The notes: generated by a model from the letters alone, not told the origin. A DNA stretch of 14,259 bases from Thioalkalivibrio sp. (GCA_003555285.1 PWGH01000212.1:1-14259); one strand, 5' to 3'; positions 1 to 8,252 are shown, counted from the stretch's first letter. Numbers and translations are program-made.

Positions 1-1372
<1,372 letters not shown>

Positions 1373-1407
1373 AGTGGTTCTCGCCTCGGTTATTTGTGAA
1401 ATTGGAT

Positions 1408-1860
1408 CTAAAGCGCCGCAGCCCGGACGCCACCCCAGGACACCGGGACCGGCAGGTTCCCCGTGCTCAGGTCGCTCAGGGTGACCCCGGAGAGCGCCTG
1501 GCGAAACGCCTTGTTGATGTGAACCCAGTGCGGGCGCGTGTTGCAATTGCGATGAATCTGACAATCCAGGCCGTCGGTCATGCATTCGGTCAGGGCGATG
1601 GGTCCGTCGACGGCCTCGATGATCACGGCCAGGTTGGTCATCGCCGACGGGCGCGCCAGCCGGTACCCGCCATTACGCCCCTGCATCGACAACAACACCC
1701 CATGATCCTTCAACACCTTCAGCAACTTGATCACCGTTGGCAGAGCAATCTTCGTGCTGGCCGCGAGTTGGCGGGCGGCGGTGCCCTGCCCGTCCTCCGC
1801 CCGCGCAATCTCGCACAGGAGGACGATGGCGTAGTCGCTGAGCTTGCTGATTCGCAACAT
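1408..1860 (-). CDS. Rrf2/IscR-family SUF operon transcriptional regulator
   Basis: A 150-residue winged-helix regulator of the Rrf2 family, of the type that precedes sufBCDS in gammaproteobacteria. Residues 1-70 form the DNA-binding domain: [15 protein letters not shown], the helix-turn-helix around [16 protein letters not shown], and the wing with the family motif [10 protein letters not shown] (61-70). Cys93, Cys100 and Cys106, with His111 nearby, match the three-cysteine Fe-S ligand cluster of IscR-like proteins (CX6C-X5-C here, slightly wider than the E. coli IscR spacing), so it probably senses cluster status. It is the first gene of the suf operon, 35 nt before sufB. Autoregulation is likely through the dyad at 1962-1978. 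A degenerate repeat array begins only 7 nt upstream of its start codon, and no strong Shine-Dalgarno is apparent, although a GGGGATCC stretch lies near. Family call is firm; cluster binding is inferred. Confidence 0.93.
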   Translation of the reverse strand: MLRISKLSDYAIVLLCEIARAEDGQGTAARQLAASTKIALPTVIKLLKVLKDHGVLLSMQGRNGGYRLARPSAMTNLAVIIEAVDGPIALTECMTDGLDCQIHRNCNTRPHWVHINKAFRQALSGVTLSDLSTGNLPVPVSWGGVRAAAL

Positions 1861-1867
1861 GGTCGTC

Positions 1868-1948
1868 GGGGATCCTTGTCAAACGAGTCCGGGTTGAAAA
1901 TGGGTCCGGGGGTCAAACGAATCCGGATCCATCGGGTCCGGTGGCGCC
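1868..1948. repeat. Degenerate 15-17-bp tandem repeat array upstream of the SUF regulator
   Basis: Five head-to-tail degenerate units can be read on the plus strand: GGGGATCCTTGTCAAAC (1868), GAGTCCGGGTTGAAAAT (1885), GGGTCCGGGGGTCAAAC (1902), GAATCCGGATCCATC (1919) and GGGTCCGGTGGCGCC (1934). They share a GRRTCC core, and the first three end in a TTGAAA/TCAAAC-like tail. The array fills the 5' leader of the regulator gene, between its probable promoter and start codon. The same core recurs near 4874-4943, 5385-5429 and, inverted, 7417-7521. Unit boundaries were set by eye. Confidence 0.6.
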
Positions 1949-1961
1949 ACCCTAACTAAAC

Positions 1962-1990
1962 AGGACTGAATTGGTCCTATTTTACCTCAA
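1962..1990 (-). promoter_or_regulatory. Candidate SUF regulator operator overlapping a -10-like element
   Basis: An imperfect dyad, AGGAC-N7-GTCCT, lies at 1962-1978. Read on the minus strand it is ATAGGACCAATTCAGTCCTGT, which resembles IscR type-1 sites (ATA-N2-GACT-N6-AGTC-type). Directly upstream on the minus strand is TAAAAT (1984-1979), five of six matches to a -10 box, and TTGAGG (1990-1985) just beyond. No convincing -35 is found 16-18 nt upstream of TAAAAT. A dyad overlapping the transcription start would suit repression of the regulator-sufB operon by its own product. The dyad is visible directly; the function is inferred. Confidence 0.5.
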
Positions 1991-1995
1991 AATGT

Positions 1996-2013
1996 AGGGG
2001 CGAGAACGCCCCT
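1996..2013. other. Hairpin in the divergent sufR-dapC region
   Basis: AGGGGCG (1996-2002) and CGCCCCT (2007-2013) form a perfect 7-bp stem around an AGAA loop. It sits just upstream of the likely promoter of the SUF regulator. No T-run follows on either strand, so it does not look like a terminator; a protein-binding dyad is as likely as an RNA structure. The rest of 2014-2140 shows no gene or clear motif. Confidence 0.4.
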
Positions 2014-2148
2014 GCTCATGCTTGTTCCAGAAATCTTCGGATCAATTCTGACTGGCGCGACCGCCATCCTCAATTAACACCCCACGATGCGGGGAAAAGC
2101 CAACCGCCCCACGAGCCCGGCATGGCCACCCCGCGGGGTCGGGTTGGG

Positions 2149-2200
2149 TATACTACGCCACCCCATGCTGGCTGGGGCGCGCGCCCGGCCGATCGGCCGG
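2149..2200 (+). promoter_or_regulatory. Probable dapC promoter -10 and palindromic leader
   Basis: TATACT at 2149-2154 matches the -10 consensus at five of six positions and lies about 80 nt before the chosen dapC start. No good -35 hexamer is found 16-18 nt upstream. The predicted leader contains the perfect 16-bp palindrome CCGGCCGATCGGCCGG (2185-2200), which would fold as a strong GC hairpin in the transcript. Neither element has been matched to a named regulator. Confidence 0.4.
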
Positions 2201-2236
2201 CGGAGACGACGACCTGCTGGACGAACGGATCGCTTG

Positions 2237-3430
2237 ATGAATCCCCATCTCGAACGGCTTCAACCCTATCCCTTCCAGCAGCTGCAAACCTTGTTTGCAG
2301 ACCTGCCGACGATCACTACGCCACACCCCATCGCGCTGTCCATCGGGGAACCGCGGCACCCGATGCCGGACTTTGTCGCGCCGGTTCTGGAACAGGCACT
2401 GGCCGGCTTCAATCGGTATTCGACGACCCGCGGCGCGCCCGCGTTGCGCGAAGCCATCGCCCGCTGGCTGCAACGGCGTTTCACGCTGCCCGGCATCGAT
2501 CCCGAGCGCCAGGTGCTGCCGGTGAACGGCACTCGCGAGGCCCTGTTCGCCCTCGCACAGGCCGTAGTGACACCCGACCCGCGAGCCGCGGTCCTGATGC
2601 CCAATCCCTTCTATCAGATCTACGAGGGCGCCGCGCTGCTGGCGGGTGCCGAGGCCCTGTTCTACAACCTGGACCCCGCCCGCGGCTATCGGCCGGACTT
2701 CGAAGCCATACCGGCCACCGTCTGGGCCCGGGTGCAATTGGTCTATGTCTGCAATCCCGGCAATCCCGCTGGAGCCGTCCTCTCCGAGGCGGAACTCGGC
2801 GTGCTGCTGCGGCTCGCCGAGCAACACGATTTCGTGATTGCCTCCGACGAATGCTACGCGGAGATCTACGGGCCGCAAGACCTACCGCCGCCGAGTCTGC
2901 TCGGCGCCGCCGCCCGCCTGGGACAGCACGATTTCGCCCGATGTGTCGTTTTTCATAGCTTGTCCAAGCGTTCCAATCTCCCCGGGCTGCGCTCGGGTTT
3001 TGTCGCCGGCGATGCCCGAATCCTGGAGCGCTTTGCGCTGTATCGCACCTACCACGGATGCACGCTACCCGGTCCACTGCAGGCCGTCAGCCAGGCCGCC
3101 TGGAGCGACGAGGCGCATGTGATCGCCAACCGACAGCGCTATGCCGAAGCCTTCGCGGCGGTCCTGCCGGTGCTCGACCCCGTGCTCGAGGTGTCCCGAC
3201 CCGACGCCGGGTTCTACCTGTGGCCGCGGGTTCCGGGCGGTGACGACGAGGCCTTCGCCCGCCGCCTGCAGCGGGACGTTAATGTCACCGTGCTGCCGGG
3301 ACGGTACCTGTCCCGGCCCACAATCGAGGGCGATCCCGGCGCCGGACATGTGCGCATGGCACTGGTCGCCGAACCCGCCGTTTGCCTGGAGGCCGCCACC
3401 CGCATCCGCACGGTGCTGGAGGGCGATTGA
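2237..3430 (+). CDS. dapC: DapC, N-succinyl-L,L-diaminopimelate aminotransferase
   Basis: A PLP-dependent fold-type I aminotransferase (class I/II) that transfers an amino group from glutamate to N-succinyl-2-amino-6-oxopimelate in the succinylase route to meso-diaminopimelate and lysine. From the ATG at 2237 it has 397 residues, the usual length for the DapC subfamily. Visible signatures are the NPGNPAGAVLS segment, the PLP-contact ASDECYAEIY, and SLSKRSNLPGLRSG with the Schiff-base lysine at Lys244. The frame is open 50 codons further upstream, but those residues are arginine/proline-rich and overlap the likely -10 element, so the later ATG is preferred although only a weak ACGGA lies before it. 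The next gene, dapD, performs the preceding pathway step, which supports DapC over a generic aspartate-type aminotransferase. Confidence 0.9.
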   Translation: MNPHLERLQPYPFQQLQTLFADLPTITTPHPIALSIGEPRHPMPDFVAPVLEQALAGFNRYSTTRGAPALREAIARWLQRRFTLPGIDPERQVLPVNGTREALFALAQAVVTPDPRAAVLMPNPFYQIYEGAALLAGAEALFYNLDPARGYRPDFEAIPATVWARVQLVYVCNPGNPAGAVLSEAELGVLLRLAEQHDFVIASDECYAEIYGPQDLPPPSLLGAAARLGQHDFARCVVFHSLSKRSNLPGLRSGFVAGDARILERFALYRTYHGCTLPGPLQAVSQAAWSDEAHVIANRQRYAEAFAAVLPVLDPVLEVSRPDAGFYLWPRVPGGDDEAFARRLQRDVNVTVLPGRYLSRPTIEGDPGAGHVRMALVAEPAVCLEAATRIRTVLEGD

Positions 3431-3447
3431 CGTGGCCGGCGCCGCGT

Positions 3448-3493
3448 TGGAATTTCCTGTTATTCCAGGACCGATCGCGGGACCGACCCGCGA
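3448..3493. other. Two inverted repeats in the dapC-dapD gap
   Basis: The 190-nt gap holds TGGAAT-N8-ATTCCA (3448-3467) and a tighter hairpin TCGCGGG-ACCGA-CCCGCGA (3475-3493, 7-bp stem, 5-nt loop). The second could be a processing or partial termination structure after dapC, but it has no downstream T-run. No gene is seen in the gap. Confidence 0.35.
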
Positions 3494-3620
3494 GTGGCCT
3501 CGGCCAGGGAATGCTGCGGCTCGATCGCAGGACACGGTGCAGGCGTCCCTGTAGGCTGGGCGCAAGGCCCGCGAGGCCCCCCACTCATTTCTTCTATGCA
3601 ACCATAAGGAATCGATATAA

Positions 3621-4448
3621 ATGACGGATCGTAAAGAGATTATAGAAGCCGCATTCGAACGCCGCGCCGACATCACCCCGCGCAATGTGGAGACCACCCT
3701 GAAGGACGCGGTGCGCGACACCATCGAACAACTCGACCAGGGTGCACTGCGGGTCGCGGAAAAGCGCGATGGCCAGTGGCAGGTGAACGAGTGGCTGAAG
3801 AAGGCGGTGTTGCTGTCGTTTCGGATCGAGGAGAACCAGTTCATCAAGGGCGGCTTCACCAACTACTACGACAAGGTCGCCTCGAAGTTCGCCGACAGCA
3901 GCAGCCGAGATTTCCGGGCCGGCGGCGTGCGCGTGGTCCCGCCGGCCACCGCGCGCAAGGGGGCCTATATCGCCCCGAATGTCGTACTGATGCCCTCCTA
4001 CGTGAACATCGGCGCCTACATCGATGAAGGCACGATGGTCGACACCTGGGCGACCGTCGGCTCCTGCGCCCAGATCGGCAAGAACGTCCACCTCTCCGGC
4101 GGTGTCGGCATCGGCGGTGTGCTCGAGCCCTTGCAGGCAGCCCCGACCATCATCGAGGACAACTGCTTCATCGGCGCGCGTTCGGAAATCGTCGAGGGCG
4201 TGATCGTCGAGGAAGGCGCGGTAATCTCGATGGGCGTTTATATCGGCCAGAGCACGCGCATCTACGATCGGGAAAAGGATCAGGTGACCTACGGCCGCAT
4301 TCCCGCCGGCGCGGTGGTGGTGTCGGGGAACCTGCCTTCGAAGGATGGCAAGTACTCGTTGTACTGCGCGGTGATCGTGAAACGCGTGGACGAGAAGACC
4401 AAGGCCAAGGTCGGCCTGAACGCGCTGCTGCGCGACATTCCCGGCTGA
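3621..4448 (+). CDS. dapD: DapD, tetrahydrodipicolinate N-succinyltransferase
   Basis: Catalyses succinyl-CoA-dependent N-succinylation of 2,3,4,5-tetrahydrodipicolinate, the first committed step of the succinylase branch of lysine/meso-diaminopimelate synthesis; a cytoplasmic trimer. The 275 residues match E. coli DapD (274) almost exactly in length. An N-terminal helical domain (about 1-100) precedes a left-handed beta-helix built from hexapeptide repeats (about 105-235, for example [19 protein letters not shown] and [17 protein letters not shown]). Asp141 and Glu189, the residues known to be catalytically important in the family, fall at the same numbers here. An AAGGA Shine-Dalgarno (3606-3610) lies upstream of the ATG. 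The stop codon overlaps the next start (TGATG), suggesting translational coupling. Confidence 0.97.
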   Translation: MTDRKEIIEAAFERRADITPRNVETTLKDAVRDTIEQLDQGALRVAEKRDGQWQVNEWLKKAVLLSFRIEENQFIKGGFTNYYDKVASKFADSSSRDFRAGGVRVVPPATARKGAYIAPNVVLMPSYVNIGAYIDEGTMVDTWATVGSCAQIGKNVHLSGGVGIGGVLEPLQAAPTIIEDNCFIGARSEIVEGVIVEEGAVISMGVYIGQSTRIYDREKDQVTYGRIPAGAVVVSGNLPSKDGKYSLYCAVIVKRVDEKTKAKVGLNALLRDIPG

Positions 4449-4846
4449 TGTCGACCCGGCCAATGTCGGCCCAGCAGATGGCCGAGCGGGTGGTCTACGG
4501 GATCGCGAACTGCGATAGCGTGCGCGCGGCCCGCCGTGCACTCACCGCGCAAGGCCGCGAACACCGTTTCCACGATGTTCGCAAGGAGGGCCTGGATCCA
4601 CAGACGCTGGACCGGTGGATCGCCGCCGTCGGCTGGGAGGCCCTGCTGAACCGGCGCGGCACCACCTGGCGTCGGCTGCCGGCCGCCGAGCGCGAGGGCA
4701 TCGACGCGGCGCACGCCCGCGCATTGATGCTGCAAGAACCCACGCTGATCCGGCGCCCAGTCATCGAGCACGACGGTACGGTGCGGGTGGGCTGGAAGCC
4801 GGAAGGACCGGTCTCCCCCGACGAGTCGTCCGTGGGCCAGGGCTGA
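4448..4846 (+). CDS. YffB-like ArsC-family (Spx/MgsR-type) thioredoxin-fold protein
   Basis: A 132-residue member of the ArsC/Spx superfamily, closest by eye to E. coli YffB: shared blocks include YGIANCDSVRAARR, FHDVRKEGLD and LGWEALLNRRGTTWR-like sequence (here VGWEALLNRRGTTWRRL). It keeps a single cysteine, Cys22, at the start of the first helix. YffB-type proteins are not established arsenate reductases; a glutathione-dependent thiol reductase role has been suggested. Its start overlaps the dapD stop by one base. Family alignment would allow the later ATG at 4478 (MAERVVYGIANC). In many gammaproteobacteria the homologue sits next to dapE; no dapE follows here. The final 15 residues are unconserved. 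Confidence 0.85.
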   Translation: MSTRPMSAQQMAERVVYGIANCDSVRAARRALTAQGREHRFHDVRKEGLDPQTLDRWIAAVGWEALLNRRGTTWRRLPAAEREGIDAAHARALMLQEPTLIRRPVIEHDGTVRVGWKPEGPVSPDESSVGQG

Positions 4847-4873
4847 GCGCAACCCGGCGCCTTCGGCGTCGGT

Positions 4874-4943
4874 GGGTCCCGGGCTCAGGCCCCATTCAAG
4901 CGGCCCCGGTTCAAGCCCTTCGTTCAAGCCCCCCGATTCGAGT
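4874..4943. repeat. Degenerate 13-15-bp repeats in the convergent gap
   Basis: The 117-nt space between the convergent yffB-like and OsmC-like genes is filled by degenerate units such as GGGTCCCGGGCTCAG (4874), then blocks containing CCCCATTCAAG, CCCCGGTTCAAG, CCTTCGTTCAAG and CCCCGATTCGAG. The TTCAAG motif repeats three times at 13-14-nt steps, with a fourth diverged TTCGAG. It resembles the other GRRTCC/TTCAAG-type arrays in the window. No T-run terminator is visible for either flanking gene. Confidence 0.5.
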
Positions 4944-4963
4944 AGCGTGTTGCAGCAACCCGT

Positions 4964-5488
4964 TCAGGCGCTATCCGCCTGCAGGCGCTCGGCCTCGTCC
5001 AGTTGACCGACATGAATATGCACCGGGACGTTGCCATGCAGGGCCTGGTGCACCGGGCAATTGTTCATCATCCGGTCGAGCACATGGCGTTCCTCCGGGC
5101 TCAGTTGCACGGCCAGGCGCAGGGTTAGATCCATGCGCGAAATCCGACACTCGCGCCCGTTCACCTGCCAGTCCAGCGTCGCCATCAGGGTCTGCGAAAG
5201 CTTGCGCCGCTCGAGAAACCGGCGCGCGAATTCGGTCATGCAGCACCCCAGCGCGATGGCCAGATGCTGCACCGGGTTATATCCGAGCGGCTGAGCCGGG
5301 TCGACGATCACGTTCGGATCCTGCAAACAGGGGTACAGGATGCGCACCTGGCCGTGGGTGCTGCGGCACAGGGTCAGTGTCGCCGTATCCTTCGGGGCCG
5401 AGTCCTTCAGGGCCGGATCCTTCAAGGAATTTACCGTCGGCGGCGTGGTCACCGAAGGAGTCCCGTTGCGGCCGTGGAAAAACGACAT
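4964..5488 (-). CDS. OsmC/Ohr-family thiol peroxidase-like protein
   Basis: OsmC-family proteins are cytoplasmic homodimers, many of which reduce organic hydroperoxides with two active-site cysteines. Both expected positions are present: Cys83 in HLAIALGCCMTEFARRF (Cys82 is an extra adjacent cysteine) and Cys144 in MNNCPVHQALHGNVPV. From the ATG at 5488 the protein has 174 residues; the OsmC domain begins near residue 36. The start is uncertain: the frame is open to a TTG at 5623, but that extension looks non-coding, and only a weak AGG precedes the ATG. Residues 22-36 are three pentapeptides (LKDPA, LKDSA, PKDTA) encoded by 15-bp repeats, absent from ordinary family members. Substrate is unknown; many such proteins have an uncharacterised role. 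Confidence 0.85.
   Translation of the reverse strand: MSFFHGRNGTPSVTTPPTVNSLKDPALKDSAPKDTATLTLCRSTHGQVRILYPCLQDPNVIVDPAQPLGYNPVQHLAIALGCCMTEFARRFLERRKLSQTLMATLDWQVNGRECRISRMDLTLRLAVQLSPEERHVLDRMMNNCPVHQALHGNVPVHIHVGQLDEAERLQADSA
5385..5429. repeat. In-frame 15-bp tandem repeat in the OsmC-like gene
   Basis: Three consecutive 15-bp units are seen on the plus strand: GTATCCTTCGGGGCC, GAGTCCTTCAGGGCC and GGATCCTTCAAGGAA. They encode the LKD-type pentapeptides upstream of the OsmC domain. The GGATCCTT portion is identical to part of the first unit near the SUF regulator. Confidence 0.7.
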
Positions 5489-5674
5489 GCACTGGCCTGC
5501 AACGCGGCCGAGGGCCGGTCGAATTTGCCCACCACGAACTTGTCCCCACTGCTTGCCATCCCGCCTCCTCGACGTCCCACCCGTTTTTGAGTCCACCCAC
5601 TGCCCAACCCGGATGATTGCCAATTCGCGCCGTCCTCGCCATTGGCCAAAAGGGATACTAAATGTAAGCTTTTG

Positions 5675-6580
5675 CTAACGTGCCGGTGCCTCCGGCACGC
5701 AATAGCGCGCCAGGATGGTCGAGTCCTCGTCGGCATGGCCCGCCGCGCAGGCCTGCGCCAAAGCCTCCCGAACGCGCGCCACGCCGATCAGATCGAGGCC
5801 CAGACTGCGCGCGGTGTTCTCGACGATGCCCATGTCCTTCGCATGCAAGCGAGCCATGAAACCCGGTACGAAGTCGTCGTCCAGCAGGCGCTGCCCGTGG
5901 GTCTCGAGAACCCGCGAGCCGGCAAAGCCACCGAGCAAGGCCGCACGCACTGCCGCCGGATCGACCCCGGCGGCCTGAGCCAGGGCATAGGCCTCACCCA
6001 GCGCGGCCAGGGTCTCGCCGATGATCAACTGGTTGCAGGCCTTCGCGATCTGGCCGGCCCCACTGTCGCCGACGCGGGTCAGGGTCTTGCCCACACATTC
6101 GAGCAACGGCCGAACCTGCTCGATGTCCGCGTGGGAACCGCCGAGCATCACGGTCAGCGTGCCGGCGATCGCCCCGCGTTCGCCTCCGGAGACCGGGGCA
6201 TCGACGAAGCCGACCCCGACCTTCCGGGCCTGCGCGGCGATCGCCCGGGTGCACAACGGATCGATGGTGCTGTGATCGACGACGATCAACCCGGGGCGCG
6301 CATGGGCAAGGATACCCGCCTCATCGAGCATCAGGCCTTCCACATCCGGGGTATCGGAGACGTTGAGAAAGAGCACTCGCACCGAGGCAACCAACGCCGC
6401 CAGGCTGTCCTGGGCCACCGCACCGTCCTGCGCCAGGCCTTGCATCTGCTCGGCGCGTCGCGCCCAGATCTGCACCGGCACCCCCGCGCGCAGCAGATTG
6501 CTTACCATCGGCGCGCCCATGATGCCAAGCCCGATATACCCGACGGGAAACCGATCACTGGGAATCGAATGCATGCTCAT
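5675..6580 (-). CDS. 2-hydroxy-3-oxopropionate (tartronate semialdehyde) reductase-like beta-hydroxyacid dehydrogenase
   Basis: An NAD(P)-dependent beta-hydroxyacid dehydrogenase of 301 residues, the usual size. The Rossmann motif GYIGLGIMGAPM is at 15-25, the substrate-binding signature DAPVSGGERGA at 127-137, and the catalytic lysine Lys180 lies in GQIAKACNQ with Asn183; KDMGI follows in the C-terminal helical domain. The pattern suits GarR/GlxR-type tartronate semialdehyde reductases, which make D-glycerate in glyoxylate/glycerate metabolism, but 3-hydroxyisobutyrate or succinic-semialdehyde reductases share these motifs and no pathway partner is adjacent. The ATG at 6580 is chosen because AGGAGG (6586-6591) lies 5 nt away; a GTG at 6583 is too close, and an ATG at 6574 is also possible. 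A GTGCCGG/CCGGCAC hairpin occurs at the 3' end without a T-run. Confidence 0.88.
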   Translation of the reverse strand: MSMHSIPSDRFPVGYIGLGIMGAPMVSNLLRAGVPVQIWARRAEQMQGLAQDGAVAQDSLAALVASVRVLFLNVSDTPDVEGLMLDEAGILAHARPGLIVVDHSTIDPLCTRAIAAQARKVGVGFVDAPVSGGERGAIAGTLTVMLGGSHADIEQVRPLLECVGKTLTRVGDSGAGQIAKACNQLIIGETLAALGEAYALAQAAGVDPAAVRAALLGGFAGSRVLETHGQRLLDDDFVPGFMARLHAKDMGIVENTARSLGLDLIGVARVREALAQACAAGHADEDSTILARYCVPEAPAR

Positions 6581-6604
6581 CACGACCTCCTGGAGTAGGC
6601 CCGC

Positions 6605-6613
6605 ATTCTAGCA
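6605..6613 (-). promoter_or_regulatory. Extended -10 promoter for the hydroxyacid dehydrogenase gene
   Basis: Read on the minus strand, TGCTAGAAT combines a TGn extension with TAGAAT, five of six matches to the -10 consensus. Transcription would begin near 6598, leaving a leader of about 18 nt that carries the AGGAGG ribosome site. A TTGACA occurs further upstream but about 29 nt away, too far to pair with this -10. Confidence 0.45.
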
Positions 6614-6758
6614 GCCGATCCGAGCCTCTGGCATGATCCTGTCAAGACCGCGCACCATCGACAACGGCCAATGATTTATGGTCCTGTTTTATCTAGGCCA
6701 TTCCGAGCTCTTTGCATCCACGAACGGCCATCGCGTGTCCTGGCCGGGAGACCCCACC

Positions 6759-7211
6759 ATGAAGAAGATCCTGCTGCTGATCCCCCTGGCCTTGCTGGTG
6801 CCGGCGGCCTGGTTCGCCCTCTCCCTGCTGCCGGACCCTCCGTACGAACCGCTGGACAACGATGGTCTGGCCCGGATGGTCGAATCCGGGGCGCTGGTGA
6901 TCGATATTCGAAGGCCTGAAGAATGGCGGCAAACCGGCGTCGTCGAGGGCAGTCATCTGATCACCGCCTTTGATGCCCGTGGGCGCATGCTGCCGGACTT
7001 CGCGGAGCGCTTCAGTGCCGTCACCGATCCCGAGCAACCGGTGGTGTTGATCTGCAGGACCGGAAACCGGACCGACGCCCTCGGGCGGCTTCTGGTGGAG
7101 GATGCCGGCTACCAGCAGGTGTTCAACGTCTCCCGCGGCATCGTTTCCTGGATCGGCGGTGGCGGTGCCGTTCAGGACTGCACCCTGCCGGGTCCCGGCA
7201 TGCGCTGCTGA
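6759..7211 (+). CDS. Membrane-anchored or exported rhodanese-like protein
   Basis: A 150-residue single-domain rhodanese with an N-terminal hydrophobic segment (MKKILLLIPLALLVPAAWFA, residues 1-22) that acts as an uncleaved anchor or signal peptide, placing the domain in the periplasm. The domain (about 35-138) contains VIDIRRPEEW and the active-site loop with Cys99 in CRTGNRT, which fits the CxxGxR pattern of sulfur-carrying rhodaneses. Two further cysteines lie at the C-terminus (QDC and MRC). Start choice: ATG at 6759 has GGGAG eight nt upstream; the longer open frame to 6678 would bury the hydrophobic segment. It is followed after 10 nt by a methyltransferase gene, so the pair is likely co-transcribed. 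Sulfur donor and acceptor are unknown. Confidence 0.88.
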   Translation: MKKILLLIPLALLVPAAWFALSLLPDPPYEPLDNDGLARMVESGALVIDIRRPEEWRQTGVVEGSHLITAFDARGRMLPDFAERFSAVTDPEQPVVLICRTGNRTDALGRLLVEDAGYQQVFNVSRGIVSWIGGGGAVQDCTLPGPGMRC

Positions 7212-7221
7212 AGCCGACGGC

Positions 7222-8163
7222 ATGACCGTCGAACTGCCCCGGATCAGCGCCGTCGAGGCCTATGAGCGATTCATCGTGCGCAATCTGTTTCGCCCCTGGA
7301 CGCACGATCTGATTGGCCGGGCCCAACCGCTGGAGGGCAAGCGCTTCCTCGATCTGGCCTGCGGCACCGGCATTGTCAGCCGCACCTTGTTCGACCATCT
7401 GGGCCGGCCTTCGCAACCCGGACTCGTCGACCCCGGACTCGGCGATACCCAACTCGCCGATACCAGGCTGGACGACGGCAGCTTCGCCAACCCCGGGCTC
7501 GGCAACCCCGAACCAGGCCACACGGAATCCGGCGAGGCAATCACCCTGATCGGCCTGGACATCTCCCCCGCGATGCTGGCCAAGGCCGAGATGCTCACCG
7601 AGGATCTGGAGGCCGATTTCGAGTGGCATGAAGGCTGCGGCACCCGGATCCCATTTCCGGATCAGGCCTTCGACTGCGTGTTCTGCCAGCAGGGTCTGCA
7701 GTTCTTTCCGGACCCGCAGGTCGGACTGAAGGAAATACGGCGTGTACTGGTGCCGGGCGGGCAGGCGATCGCCAGCGTCTGGGGCCCGCTGGACGGCAAC
7801 CCCTTTTACGGCGTCATCAATGATTTGGTGTCCGCCCATCTGGTCGAAGGCGCCCTTGCGCTGCCCTTTGCGCTCAGCGACCCCGCGCTTGTGCTGGAAC
7901 TGGCCACCGCGGCCGGCTTGAATCAGGTCCGGGTCGAGCAGGCCGAACTCGAGATCCACGCCGCCGAGCCGGAATTGTTTGCCGCCATGTGCCTGCGCGG
8001 CGCCGCTGCCGTACTGCCGGAGTTTGCGGCCCTGCCGCAGCTTAACCGGGACGAGGTGATCGAGCGCATGAACCCCGCGCTGGAAGACGCGGTACGGCCC
8101 TTCCAGTGCGGCGATGAACTGATCTTCAAGACCACGGTGAATGTGCTGACGGCCATGGGCTGA
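7222..8163 (+). CDS. Class I SAM-dependent methyltransferase with a pentapeptide-repeat insertion
   Basis: A 313-residue Rossmann-fold methyltransferase of the Methyltransf_11/UbiE-like type. Motif I is RFLDLACGTGIVSR (41-54), motif II IGLDISPAMLAKAEML (110-125), and the motif IV region FDCVFCQQGLQFFPD (150-164), followed by LKEIRRVLVPGGQAIAS (169-185). The acceptor cannot be told from sequence. Between motif I and motif II, normally about 20 residues apart, lie about 60 residues, of which 66-100 are seven pentapeptides (PGLVD, PGLGD, TQLAD, TRLDD, GSFAN, PGLGN, PEPGH). The reading frame is intact through it. The ATG at 7222 is 10 nt after the rhodanese stop; the frame continues upstream inside that gene but is not expected to be used. 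Only a weak GAAG precedes the start. Confidence 0.87.
   Translation: MTVELPRISAVEAYERFIVRNLFRPWTHDLIGRAQPLEGKRFLDLACGTGIVSRTLFDHLGRPSQPGLVDPGLGDTQLADTRLDDGSFANPGLGNPEPGHTESGEAITLIGLDISPAMLAKAEMLTEDLEADFEWHEGCGTRIPFPDQAFDCVFCQQGLQFFPDPQVGLKEIRRVLVPGGQAIASVWGPLDGNPFYGVINDLVSAHLVEGALALPFALSDPALVLELATAAGLNQVRVEQAELEIHAAEPELFAAMCLRGAAAVLPEFAALPQLNRDEVIERMNPALEDAVRPFQCGDELIFKTTVNVLTAMG
7417..7521. repeat. Seven-unit in-frame 15-bp repeat in the methyltransferase gene
   Basis: Seven consecutive 15-bp units begin at 7417 with CCCGGACTCGTCGAC and CCCGGACTCGGCGAT, become more diverged in the middle, and return to CCCGGGCTCGGCAAC at 7492. The first two units differ at two positions. The stretch 7414-7427 is the exact reverse complement of 1883-1896 in the SUF-regulator leader (14 nt). 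Confidence 0.75.
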
Positions 8164-8252
8164 TCGTGCGCCGCATCCCCAATCAGACTGGCGGGTCCTA
8201 GCGCTGGTCGCCGAGAGGGCTCGCCTCCTACAGGAAAGCCGGGAACAGGAAA

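Noticed and set aside
4448..4846. Classical arsenate reductase ArsC
   Set aside because: Sequence blocks match YffB and the gene sits with lysine-pathway genes, far from acr3; arsenate reduction is not supported.
5680..5698. GTGCCGG/CCGGCAC hairpin as a terminator
   Set aside because: It lies inside the end of the dehydrogenase coding region and no T-run follows on either strand.
1868..7521. CRISPR or attachment-site reading of the repeats
   Set aside because: Units are short, degenerate and head-to-tail without unique spacers, and no cas, integrase or transposase genes are present.
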